Part shown: positions 9,367-21,749 of the stretch, in pieces
Position numbering within the stretch: position 1 is the stretch's first letter
How the letters are laid out: every line of letters begins with the position of its first letter
Assembly (NCBI RefSeq): GCF_002870125.1
Contig: NZ_PNEO01000018.1
Location: 61,071 to 125,070, forward strand
Length of the DNA: 64,000 nt
Source of the DNA: Burkholderia sp. WAC0059
GTDB taxonomy: Bacteria; Pseudomonadota; Gammaproteobacteria; Burkholderiales; Burkholderiaceae
Direction of reading: 5' to 3'
Notes under the pieces: model-generated
Databases searched by the model: none
What the model was told of the DNA's origin: nothing
The model's input: only the letters and a program-made list of their open reading frames with translations
Made by a program: the position numbers and the translations under genes

Positions 9367-10758
9367 ATGAGCTCGGAGACGATGAAGACGATGGCCGCAG
9401 GCGAAGCGCCGCCCTGGCCCGACACGCGCGGCGCGCACGAAACGCGCGAAGAAACGGCCCGGGCGGCCCGCAAGACCCTGACGAAGGCGGTGCTGACCGC
9501 GTTCTTCGGTTTCGCGATCGACGTGTTCGACCTGTTTCTGCCGCTCATCATCCTGATGCCGGCGTCGATCTACTTCCGGCCGCCGCAGCTCGTCTCGCCC
9601 GTGCTCGACTCGTTCATCTTCGCCGTCGCGCTGCTCGGCCGCCCGGCCGGCGCGCTGTGCTTCGGCTATCTGGCCGACCGCCTCGGCCGCAAGCGGACCG
9701 CGACGCTGACCATGAGCGGGCTTGGCGCCTGCGTGCTGCTCACGGGCCTGCTGCCCGGCTACCAGAGCGTCGGCATGCTCTCGCTCGTCGGCCTGCTGGG
9801 CCTGCGCCTCCTCACCGGTTTTTTCGCCGGCGGCCAGTACACGGGCGCGGTCACGCTCGCCATGGAAACCTGTCCGCTCGACAAGCGCGGCTTCTACGGC
9901 GGGCTGATCGGCTCGGCGTCGAATCTCTCGTACATCGTGATGTCGATCTTCGGGCTCGTCCTGTTCCATCTGATGCCGCCCGTGGGCCTCGACTCGGCCT
10001 ACGTGCAGTGGGGCTGGCGGATTCCGTTCTTCGTCGGCGCGCTGCTCGCGTTCGGCTTCCACCGCTACGTCACGCGCGAGGTCGAGGAATCGCAGCGCTG
10101 GCTCGAGGCGCGCAACGCGAACGCCGAGGACCGCCACACGTTCGCGCGGCTCTTCTCCGGCATGCAGATCGGCAAGCTGCTGCAGGGCTTCGTGCTGATG
10201 AACGGCGTCTGGCTCGTCTACCTCGTGCCGGGCGCGATCATGCCGACGATGCTGCGCGGCATGGTCCATCTGGGCCCGGCGCAGACCACGGCGATCATGC
10301 TCGTCGCCACGCTGACGACGTTCTTCGGCTACCTGCTAGGCGGACTCGTCAGCGACCGCATCGGCCGGCGCACCGCGTTCGTGGTCCACGCGATCCTGGC
10401 CGGCACGGCCGGCTCGTTCCTGCTGTACCTGCTCGCGCGGCTCTCGGCCGACCAGTTCGGCACCGCGCTCCTCGTCGCCACGGCGGCGTTCTTTCCGGCC
10501 GGACTCGTCTGGGGCTCGGGCCCGCACGCCTACCTGAACGAGCGCTTCCACACGGGCAACCGCTCGTCCGGCTACGGCATCGCGTTCAGCTTCGCCATCG
10601 TGCTGCCGTCGTTCTACGGCATCTACCAGCACTGGCTCAACGCCTGGTTCTCCCCGCACGACACGCCGGCCGTGCTGTTCGTGATCGCGAATCTCGTCGT
10701 GATCGCCTCGGCGCTGGCGGGACCGGAGACGTTCCGGTCGAACAATCTCGACCGGTAG
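9367..10758 (+). CDS. MFS carrier, probably organic acid:proton symporter
   Basis: A 463-residue major facilitator protein with twelve predicted membrane segments. The conserved loop after segment 2 reads GYLADRLGRKRTA, and the half-repeat after segment 8 reads GLVSDRIGRRTAF. The segment 1 motif FAIDVFDLF is typical of metabolite:H+ symporters of the sialate/carboxylate type. A strong GGAGG lies upstream of the ATG at 9367. It is the third gene of the GntR-dehydrogenase-MFS set, 71 bp after the dehydrogenase, and is probably the importer for that enzyme's substrate. The last 10 bases before the next (opposite-strand) gene leave no room for a classical terminator. Confidence 0.85.
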   Translation: MSSETMKTMAAGEAPPWPDTRGAHETREETARAARKTLTKAVLTAFFGFAIDVFDLFLPLIILMPASIYFRPPQLVSPVLDSFIFAVALLGRPAGALCFGYLADRLGRKRTATLTMSGLGACVLLTGLLPGYQSVGMLSLVGLLGLRLLTGFFAGGQYTGAVTLAMETCPLDKRGFYGGLIGSASNLSYIVMSIFGLVLFHLMPPVGLDSAYVQWGWRIPFFVGALLAFGFHRYVTREVEESQRWLEARNANAEDRHTFARLFSGMQIGKLLQGFVLMNGVWLVYLVPGAIMPTMLRGMVHLGPAQTTAIMLVATLTTFFGYLLGGLVSDRIGRRTAFVVHAILAGTAGSFLLYLLARLSADQFGTALLVATAAFFPAGLVWGSGPHAYLNERFHTGNRSSGYGIAFSFAIVLPSFYGIYQHWLNAWFSPHDTPAVLFVIANLVVIASALAGPETFRSNNLDR

Positions 10759-10767
10759 GAAGCCGGC

Positions 10768-11355
10768 TCAGGCCGACCGGGAAGGCGCGAGCGCGGCGCC
10801 GAGGATGGGCGGCTGGGTCTGCGGCAGCGGAATGGCCCGCGTTTTCGGCGGCGCCTCGGGCACCTCGACGACGAGCCGGTGTTTCGGCGACGAGGCCGGT
10901 GTGGCAGGCGAGGCGTTAGACGTGCCGGGCCGGGCATCGGCGCGACGACGAGCCGATGCCGTCGTCGCGTCCGGCGCATGCCGCCGGACGGGCCGGGCGT
11001 GGGGATTGTGCCGCGCGCCCGTCGCGGCGGCCGCGGGAACGAGTGGCGTGCCGTGGCCGTGGAGCGACGCGTGACGACCCTGCCGGACGGCCTTGATCGC
11101 GTGTTCCGGCCGCGCATGGGCGAAGGCGCTTCGAGTCGCCAAGGTGTGCGCTTTCGGGGTATGGGCCGCCGCGACGTGAGCCTTCAGGACGTGCCGCCGC
11201 CCCGAAGCCCGGACACCATGATGAGCCGCCCCGGCCGTCTGCCGGGCCTCCGGCGGATTCCACGTCTCGCTGTAACGAACGGCCTGAACGGCCGCCCCGG
11301 CGGTTGCCGATTCCCACATGGCCGCGACCGCGACGATGACTGCTGCTGCCCGCAC
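10768..11355 (-). CDS. Exported His/Ala/Arg-rich hypothetical protein
   Basis: A 195-residue reading frame starting at a GTG (11355). The N-terminus is a signal-peptide-like stretch (RAAAVIVAVAAMWESATAGAA), followed by YSETWNPPEAR, which has the look of a conserved block. A long low-complexity basic region rich in His, Ala and Arg comes next, and a Pro-rich tail (VEVPEAPPKTRAIPLP...QTQPPILGAAL) ends it. I do not recognise a domain. A TATAAT hexamer on the same strand at 11394-11399, about 40 bp upstream, supports expression. The composition could also be a by-product of high GC, so the call is tentative. It converges with the MFS gene and diverges from the toxin-antitoxin pair. Confidence 0.5.
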   Translation of the reverse strand: MRAAAVIVAVAAMWESATAGAAVQAVRYSETWNPPEARQTAGAAHHGVRASGRRHVLKAHVAAAHTPKAHTLATRSAFAHARPEHAIKAVRQGRHASLHGHGTPLVPAAAATGARHNPHARPVRRHAPDATTASARRRADARPGTSNASPATPASSPKHRLVVEVPEAPPKTRAIPLPQTQPPILGAALAPSRSA

Positions 11356-11393
11356 ACTCCCCTCCGACTGCTGTTGCCGATTTCCGGGCCGCG

Positions 11394-11399
11394 ATTATA
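11394..11399 (-). promoter_or_regulatory. Candidate -10 box (TATAAT) for the exported hypothetical protein
   Basis: TATAAT on the minus strand, about 40 bp upstream of the GTG at 11355. No clear -35 at the usual distance. Confidence 0.45.
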
Positions 11400-11411
11400 C
11401 CGGATCAAAAC

Positions 11412-11439
11412 TTGCGGTTATCCATAAATAGACTAATAT
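11412..11439 (+). promoter_or_regulatory. Candidate promoter of the toxin-antitoxin pair
   Basis: TTGCGG, a 16-bp spacer and TAATAT lie 30 bp before the antitoxin ATG in an unusually AT-rich patch for this window. TTATCC and ATATCC (11418-11423, 11435-11440) form a direct repeat, a possible binding site for the antitoxin. Confidence 0.5.
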
Positions 11440-11468
11440 CCGTATAAAGTTCATATCAGGACTACATC

Positions 11469-11882
11469 ATGCCGAACGCCGCTTCCCTGCCCTCTCCCGC
11501 CGGACCGTCGCTGGACGAAATGTCGGCGGCCGGGCTGCGCGCGTTCTTCAACATCGCCCGCGACTGGGACCTGAGCGCCGAGGAGCAGATCGTCCTGCTC
11601 GGCTCGCCCGGCCGCTCGACGTTCTTCAAGTGGAAGTCGTCCCCGCAGACGGCGCGTCTGTCCCGCGACACGCTGGAGCGGCTGTCGCTGCTGCTCGGCA
11701 TCTACAAGGCGCTGCAGATTCTGCTGCCGCAGCCCGCGGCCGCCGACGCCTGGGTCAAGCGGCCGAACGGCGCGCCGCCGTTCGGCGGCCAGCGGGCGCT
11801 CGACCGCATGCTGGCCGGCAACGTGAGCGACCTCGTGGCCGTGCGCCAGTATCTCGACGCGATGCGGGGCGGCTGGGCGTGA
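11469..11882 (+). CDS. Xre/MbcA/ParS-type antitoxin of a RES toxin
   Basis: A 137-residue protein with an N-terminal Xre-like helical domain (LRAFFNIARDWDLSAEEQIVLLG, then STFFKWKSSP, about residues 20-60). It is followed by the MbcA/ParS toxin-binding domain, recognisable from LERLSLLLGIYKALQILLP and the terminal WVKRPNGAPPFGGQRALDRML...YLDAMRGGW. This pattern is specific to antitoxins that partner RES-domain toxins. It would neutralise the toxin by direct binding and repress the operon. Its stop codon overlaps the toxin's GTG start (11879-11882), so the two are translationally coupled. Confidence 0.9.
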   Translation: MPNAASLPSPAGPSLDEMSAAGLRAFFNIARDWDLSAEEQIVLLGSPGRSTFFKWKSSPQTARLSRDTLERLSLLLGIYKALQILLPQPAAADAWVKRPNGAPPFGGQRALDRMLAGNVSDLVAVRQYLDAMRGGWA

Positions 11883-12580
11883 CGGCGGCGGACTGGCAGC
11901 AGCGGTGGCGCGTCGCGACGCTCGACTGGTCGCCCGCGTACCGGATCGTTCCGACGCGCTTTCCGGCCGTCAATCTGTTCGACCGGGTCGCCTCGGCCGA
12001 AGACTTCGAGGCGCTTTACGCGCTCGAGGCGCTCACCAACGACCGGTTGCGCACCGAAGCCGGCGACCTCGGCCTCGTGCCGCGCGAGGAGCGCCGCTTC
12101 GGCCCCGGCTACGGGCCGATCATGGCGGCGTTCACGCATCTGAATCCGCAGGGCAGCCGCTTCTCGGACGGCACCTACGGCGTGTTCTACTGCGCCCGCT
12201 CGCGCGCCACCGCGATCGCCGAGACGCGCTACCACGCGCAGCGCTTCCTCGCCGCCACGGCCGAGCCGCCGCTGCGCCAGCAGATGCGGCTCTACACCGT
12301 GCTCGCGCGGGGCAGCGCGATGGATCTGCGCGGCGACCCGGCGCTCGATCCCGCGGTGCTCTCGCCGCACGACTACGCGGCCGGCCAGGCGCTCGGCCGC
12401 GCGGCGCGCGATGCCGGCGCGCCGGGCATCGTCTATCCGTCGGTGCGCGACGCGGGCGGCGAATGTCTGGCCGCGCTGCGCACGACGCTTTTGCAGACGT
12501 GCCGTCACGCGGCCTATCTGGAATACAACTGGAACGGCCGGGCGGTCGACATGGTGTTCGAGCTCAATCGCATCGGGTAG
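11879..12580 (+). CDS. RES-domain toxin
   Basis: A 233-residue protein starting at a GTG that overlaps the antitoxin stop codon. The RES domain keeps its three signature residues: Arg in YRIVPTRFP (about residues 21-29), Glu in AIAETRYH (about 112-119) and Ser in VYPSVRDAGG (about 185-194). RES toxins described so far degrade NAD+ and arrest growth, in a fold related to ADP-ribosyltransferases. The FSDGTYGVFYCARS segment is also typical. The alternative start at 11630 lies inside the antitoxin gene in another frame and is unlikely. Gene order (antitoxin first) and coupling match the family. Confidence 0.9.
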   Translation: MTAADWQQRWRVATLDWSPAYRIVPTRFPAVNLFDRVASAEDFEALYALEALTNDRLRTEAGDLGLVPREERRFGPGYGPIMAAFTHLNPQGSRFSDGTYGVFYCARSRATAIAETRYHAQRFLAATAEPPLRQQMRLYTVLARGSAMDLRGDPALDPAVLSPHDYAAGQALGRAARDAGAPGIVYPSVRDAGGECLAALRTTLLQTCRHAAYLEYNWNGRAVDMVFELNRIG

Positions 12581-12644
12581 ATGCCTGTCCGCACCGACCA
12601 CGGCGGGCTGGCGAACGCGCCTTTGCAAGCGGCGGGTGCAACGC

Positions 12645-13382
12645 TCAGGGCAGCGCCAACGCCGCCGCGCCCGCGGCCTTCGCCTCGGCGACCGACACCG
12701 ACCACTGACGCAGGCTCGCGGCCTCGACCACGGTGAGCCGGCCGCCGGCGGAAAACGCCCCCGTATCGACGAATATCTGCGAGCCGATGTGCTGCACGTC
12801 GTGCAGCGGCGTGTGTCCGCAGAACGTGCGCGAAAGCCCCGGCTGTACATGCGCGGGGCCGACGCTATAGGCCAGCTCGCGGCCCCAGAGCATCCGCTGG
12901 CGCACCGTCTGGTCGAAGTCGCCGGCGTCGAGTTCGGCATCGTCGCCGAAGAACTCGGCATGCAGCACGTTGAAACGCGCGGCGCCGCGGCCCACCACGC
13001 GCGCGAGCGGCAAATCGCGAAGCCGCCTGGCATATCCCGCCAGTTGCCCGTGGGACAGCGCCGCGGCCCACTCCCCGCCGATCGCGTACCAGCGATCGCG
13101 GCTCAGCCGGCCCTGGGCGACCGCGCACAGCGTGTCCTCGTGATTGCCGAGGACGGCGTAAAACCAGGGCCGGTCGAGCAGCGCCAGCGCCCCCTCCGAC
13201 TGCGCGCCGCGATCCACGAGATCGCCGACGGAGAACAAACGGTCCCGCACCGGATCGAACCGGATCTCGTGCAGCAGATAGCGCAACGCGTCGACGCAAC
13301 CGTGCAGGTCGCCGACCACGAAGTCGCGACCCGCGTCGTTGCCCGCGTGGTGCACGACGGCGGGAGGATTAGCGGAGGTCAT
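12645..13382 (-). CDS. Metallophosphoesterase of the ApaH / PrpA type
   Basis: A 245-residue calcineurin-like phosphatase. All the metal-ligand motifs are visible in order: GDLHGC (near residue 24), GDLVDRG (near 53), GNHE (near 80), a histidine in VLHAEFF (near 145) and GHTP (near 190). The size and spacing fit bacterial Ser/Thr protein phosphatases (PrpA/PrpB) and diadenosine tetraphosphatases; sequence alone does not separate them. The start at 13382 follows from the MTSANPP reading; longer openings upstream are spurious. It converges with the toxin gene and diverges from the DUF1345 gene across 165 bp. Confidence 0.82.
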   Translation of the reverse strand: MTSANPPAVVHHAGNDAGRDFVVGDLHGCVDALRYLLHEIRFDPVRDRLFSVGDLVDRGAQSEGALALLDRPWFYAVLGNHEDTLCAVAQGRLSRDRWYAIGGEWAAALSHGQLAGYARRLRDLPLARVVGRGAARFNVLHAEFFGDDAELDAGDFDQTVRQRMLWGRELAYSVGPAHVQPGLSRTFCGHTPLHDVQHIGSQIFVDTGAFSAGGRLTVVEAASLRQWSVSVAEAKAAGAAALALP

Positions 13383-13547
13383 GCCTTCATGATAGGTCTC
13401 GGCACGCGGCGCGTATGCGGGGCGAATCACACTTCCGGCCGTGCCTGCCCGGCGCCGGCCGCCTTTCGTCTTCCCTGCATCGCGCGGGCATTGCGCCGTC
13501 CGCTGTAGAATCGTCCCGCCCCTTTTTCCCCGACCGGTCCGACGCCC

Positions 13548-14201
13548 ATGAATCTCTATCCCCAGGTCCTCCGCAACCGGCCGCACATGATGATCGGCCT
13601 GCTCGCCGGCGTGGTCTGCGCCGCGCTCGTCCCGCAACCGATGCACGCCATCGCGCGCGTGCTCGTCGGGTGGGACGTGGCCATCTGGACCTATCTCGTG
13701 CTGATCTGGCTGCGCATGGCGTCCCTCGGCGAGGACGAGGTGCGCCGCCACGCGCAGCGCGACGACGAGAAGGCCGTCATCGTGCTGTTCGTGGTCTGCA
13801 CGGCCACGGTGGCGAGCATCGCCGCCATCGTGCTGGAGCTCGCCTCGCCGACGAAGGACATGAGCATGGCCTTGCGGATCCTGCACCCGCTGCTCACGGG
13901 CATGACGCTGATCGGCGCATGGTTCCTGATCCCGACCATCTTCTCGCTGCACTACGCGCGGCTCTACTACGCCTCGGCACCCGGCGCGCCGGCCCTGACG
14001 TTCCCCGACCGGCAACTGACGCCGAACTACTGGGACTTTCTTTACTTCTCGTTCACGCTCGCCGTCGCCTCGCAAACCGCCGACATCGGCCTCGCGAACC
14101 GTAGCGCGCGGCGCGCCGTGCTCGCCCAGGCGATCCTGTCGTTCTATTTCAACGTGGCGGTGCTCGGGCTCTGCGTGAACGTCGCGGCGGGCATGCTCTA
14201 G
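13548..14201 (+). CDS. DUF1345 integral membrane protein
   Basis: A 217-residue protein with about five transmembrane segments (residues 13-28, 38-55, 78-100, 115-135 and 190-215). It carries the family's signature RLYYASA and LTFPDRQLTPNYWDFLYFSFTLAVASQTAD. The function of DUF1345 is not known to me. A TAGAAT -10-like hexamer lies at 13506-13511, about 37 bp upstream. The gene stands alone between a divergent phosphatase gene and the glucan operon, whose first ATG is 322 bp downstream. Confidence 0.85.
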   Translation: MNLYPQVLRNRPHMMIGLLAGVVCAALVPQPMHAIARVLVGWDVAIWTYLVLIWLRMASLGEDEVRRHAQRDDEKAVIVLFVVCTATVASIAAIVLELASPTKDMSMALRILHPLLTGMTLIGAWFLIPTIFSLHYARLYYASAPGAPALTFPDRQLTPNYWDFLYFSFTLAVASQTADIGLANRSARRAVLAQAILSFYFNVAVLGLCVNVAAGML

Positions 14202-14523
14202 GGGCAACCCCCGCCGTCACGGCTTGCGGCGCCGGCGGCGCAACGGCGGCTCGTCCCCACCCGGCGGGCTCCTTCCCCGGGGCGAGTCCCGCCCTTCTCC
14301 CCCCGCCCCCACTTTCTCTCCTGCCTGCGGCACACCGCTTGCTGTGCTATCGGCGACAAATCGTGCCGTACCCGCACGAGGCAGCGCACCGTTCTTTGCA
14401 CTACAACTCTAGTGAACCGGACGCGTCGCCCGGGCGCGGCCCGGTTCCGGCAGCCCGACCGACGGACGACGTCATCGCATTGCGCCGCGGACGCGCCCGT
14501 CCGAAGCACCTGGAAGACGACCG
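14202..14523. other. Gap upstream of the trehalose/glucan operon
   Basis: These 322 bases contain no gene I can support. The left half is C-rich and includes a GGGCGAGTCCCGCCC imperfect hairpin (14281-14295) that may end the DUF1345 transcript. The right half must carry the operon promoter, but I found no convincing -35/-10 pair; TTGCAC at 14395-14400 has no matching -10. An alternative sigma factor is possible. Confidence 0.4.
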
Positions 14524-17500
14524 ATGGAACCTCCCCATGCTTACGCACCACGGATCTACTTCGTCCATTCCGCCCTGGTCGGGCCGCTCGACGCCTGGCC
14601 TGCCTGCTTCGCCCACGCCGCCGCGCTCGGCTTCGACCATGTCCTGATCGGCGCGCTGTTCGAACCGGGACCGAACGGCGACGGCCGCCTCGTCGCCGAC
14701 TCTGCTCGGCTGCATCCGGCCCTCGCCGCCGCGCAACCTGCCGACGCGGCGTTGCGCACGCTCTGCGCGGCCGCGCGCGAGCACGGCCTGACGCTGCTCG
14801 CCGACCTCGCGCTCGACCGCGTGGCGGCCGGCGGCGCGCTCCACACGGCGAACCCTGGCTCGTTCCTTCCGTTCGAACCCGGCGACGCCCGGCTCGATCC
14901 GCGCGACGGGCACCCTGAAGCGAACGCCGTCTGGGCCGATTTCGCGCGCGACGCCGCGACGAACGGCACGCCGCTCCTCGCCTCGTGGACCCGTCGTCTC
15001 GTCGAACTCGGCGACGCGGGCCTCGGCGGCTTCCGCTTCGATTCGCCCCATCGCACGCCGCCGGGCTTCTGGCGCGCGCTCGGCGCGACCGTGCGCGCGC
15101 GCCATCCGCAGATGCGCTGGCTCGCCGCCACGCCGGGCCTCGCCCGCGACGAGATCGCGCGGCTCGAAGGCGCCGGCTTCGACGCCACGTTCTCGTCGCT
15201 GCGCTGGTGGGACTTCGCCTCGAGCTGGCTCGTCGAGGAGCACGACGTGCTGCGCCGCGTCGGCTCGCCCGTCGCGTTTCCGGAAGCGCCGTACGGCACG
15301 CGGCTCGTGCGCGACTTCGACGGCGCGGCCGACCCGCACACAGTCAGGGCCGGCTACCGGCGTCTGATGCGCGCCGCCGCCGCGCTCGGCACGGGCTGGC
15401 TCGTGCCGATGGGCTTCGAGTACGGCATCGGCGAGGCCGTCTCACCCGCCAGCGGCAGCGCCGCCGCGTACGCCGACGCGAAAGCGCGCGCGCCGTTCGA
15501 TCTCAGCGCCGACATCGCCGCCTGCAACGCGCTCCAGCGCGAGACGTGGATCGCCTCCGCCAACGGCGCGTGGCGCATGCTGAGCAGCCCCGACGCGCCC
15601 GTGGCGGCGCTGCTGCGCGGCGATAGCGCCGATCCGCGCGAGGCCGGCGAGGCGGTACTCGTGCTGGCGAACCCGTCGCTCGACGCGCCGGTGCGCGTCG
15701 AGATGGCCCGGCTCCTCGACGGCGTGCCGGGCAACTTCACACGTTTCACGCCGCTCGACGGCGGGTCGCCTCTGACGGCCCATGCCTCGCCCCGCGCGGC
15801 CGCCGAGATCCCCGAGGTCTTCGCGTTGCCGGCCGGCGCCTGCCGGCTCTTCAGCGCGCTCGCGAGCCCCCCCGTCGTGCTCGCGCCGCCGGCCGACCTC
15901 GCGAAGCATCCGACGAGCGGCCAGCGCAGCGTGACCGAGGCGCTCGGCGCGCCGCGCATCGCGATCGAAAGCGTCTCGCCCTCGGTCGAGCACGGCCGCT
16001 TCGCCGCCAGACGCACGATCGGCGAGCGCGTCGAAGTGCGCGCCGCGATCTTCGCGGACGGCCACGACCGCCTCGACGCCGCCGTGCTCTGGCGCGCCGC
16101 CGACGAAACCGCCTGGCACGAAACGCCGATGACGCCGCTCGACCCGCCCGGCACCGACCTCTGGCACGCGCGAATTCCGCTGCAACGCGTCGGCCGCCAC
16201 GAGTTCGTCGTGATCGCCTGGCGCGACGACTTCGCCTCGCTCGTCGATCATCTGCAGAAAAAGCGCGCGGCCGGCCAGGACGTCGAGCTCGAATTCGAGG
16301 AGGCGAGCCGCCTGCTCGCGCTCGTGCTCGCCACGGCCGAAACGGGCGCAGACGGCGACCCGTCCGCGCTCGCGGCGCTCGACGCGATCGTCCGGCGCTT
16401 CCTCGGCGCCGCCGCCGACGCCGACGCGCGCTGCGCGCTGCTGGCCGCGCCGGCGACGGCCGCGGCCGTGCGCGCGGCGCGCCACCGCCCGTTCCTCTCG
16501 CGCGACCCGCAAGTCCGGCGCATCGACGTCGAGCGCGCGGCCGCGCGTTTCGCGAGCTGGTACGAGCTCTTTCCGCGCTCGATGAGCGACGACGAAACGC
16601 GGCACGGCACGTTCGACGACGTCGTCGCGAAGCTGCCGCGCATCCGCGACATGGGCTTCGACGTGCTCTACTTCCCGCCGATCCACCCGATCGGCCTCGC
16701 CCATCGCAAGGGACGCAACAACGCGCTCGCCGCACAGCCCGGCGACGTGGGCAGCCCCTACGCGATCGGCGCGGCCGGGGGCGGCCACACGGCGATCCAT
16801 CCGCAGCTCGGCACGCTCGACGACTTCCGCCGGCTGCTGGACGCCGCGCACGCGCACGGGCTCGAAATCGCGCTCGACTTCGCCGTCCAGTGCTCGCCCG
16901 ATCATCCGTGGCTCGCGGCGCATCCCGGCTGGTTCGCCCGGCGTCCCGACGGCACGCTGCGCTACGCGGAAAACCCGCCGAAGAAGTACCAGGACATCGT
17001 GAATCCGGAGTTCTACGCGCAGGACGCGAAGCCCGGCCTCTGGCTCGCGCTGCGCGACGCGATCCTGTTCTGGATCGGCGCGGGCGTGCGCCTCTTCCGC
17101 GTCGACAATCCGCACACCAAGCCGCTGCCGTTCTGGGAATGGCTCATCGCCGACGTGCGCGCGCGCCATCCGGACACGATCTTCCTCGCCGAAGCCTTCA
17201 CGCGGCCGCGCCTCATGTACCGGCTCGCCAAGCTCGGCTTCTCGCAGTCGTACAGCTACTTCACCTGGCGCGAGTCGAAGCGCGACTTCGTCGACTACCT
17301 GACCGAACTTACGCAGACCGACGCGCGCGAGTTCTATCGGCCGAACTTTTTCGTCAACACGCCGGACATCAACCCGCGCCATCTGCAAACGGGCCGGCGC
17401 GCCAGCTTCCTGATCCGCGCGGCGTTGGCCGCGACGCTCTCGGGGCTTTGGGGCGTCTACTGCGGCTTCGAGCTCTGCGAGGCGCGCGCGCTGCCCGACA

Positions 17501-18158
17501 GCGAGGAATATCTCGACTCGGAGAAATACCAGCTCCGCGCCTGGGACTGGCAGCGCCCCGGCAACATCGTCGCGGAAATCGCGGCGCTCAACCGCATCCG
17601 CCGCGCGAACCCGGCGCTCCAGACGCACCTGGGGCTCACGTTCCTCGACGCGCGCAACGACCGGATACTCTGCTTCGAAAAGGCGACGCCCTCGCGCGAG
17701 AACGTCGTCGTCGTCGCGATCAATCTCGACGCGTTCGACGAGCAGGGCGCGGACTTCGCGCTTTCGCCGGACACGTTCGGCCGCTGGGGGCTCGACGACC
17801 ACGCGGCGCTCGCGGTCGTCGACGAGATGAACGGCGCGCGCTTCGCCTGGAACGGGCGCTGGCAGCACGTGCGGCTCGATCCGGCGCGGCCGTTCGCGAT
17901 CTGGCGCCTCGCGCCGGCGAGCGGCCTGCCGCGCGAGGCGCCGGACGCGGCCGAGCTGCGGGCCGCACTGCAGGACGAGTTGCGGGACGAATGGCAAACC
18001 GAAGCGCAAATCGAAACGCAAACTGAACTGCAGACCGGATCGCGGCGCACCGCGCCGGCCGGCACGCCGACCGCCTGCGCGAATGCAAGTGCGAGTGCCC
18101 GCGCAAGCATCGCCGGCCACCCCGAACCCGGCGCGGATTGCCCCGCAGGAGGCGCGAC

Positions 18159-18162
<4 letters not shown>
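14524..18162 (+). CDS. glgE: GlgE maltosyltransferase with N-terminal pseudo-GlgE barrel
   Basis: A 1,212-residue protein, far longer than stand-alone GlgE (roughly 660-700). The C-terminal part, from about residue 467, is alpha-1,4-glucan:maltose-1-phosphate maltosyltransferase. It has a DUF3416 domain (LERV-type start through SLVDHLQKKRAAGQDV) and a GH13_3 barrel with nucleophile D861 in LFRVDNPHTKP and acid/base E890 in IFLAEAFTRP, spaced 29 residues apart as in known GlgE. It extends glucan chains using maltose 1-phosphate. The first 460 residues form a second GlgE-like barrel: GFRFDSPH keeps the Asp (D173) but the aligned acid/base position is Ala202, so this copy should be inactive. The tail (about 1150-1212) is low complexity, rich in Gln, Thr, Glu and Ala. 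ATGA overlap with the next gene. Confidence 0.92.
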
Positions 18163-21741
<3,579 letters not shown>

Positions 21742-21749
<8 letters not shown>

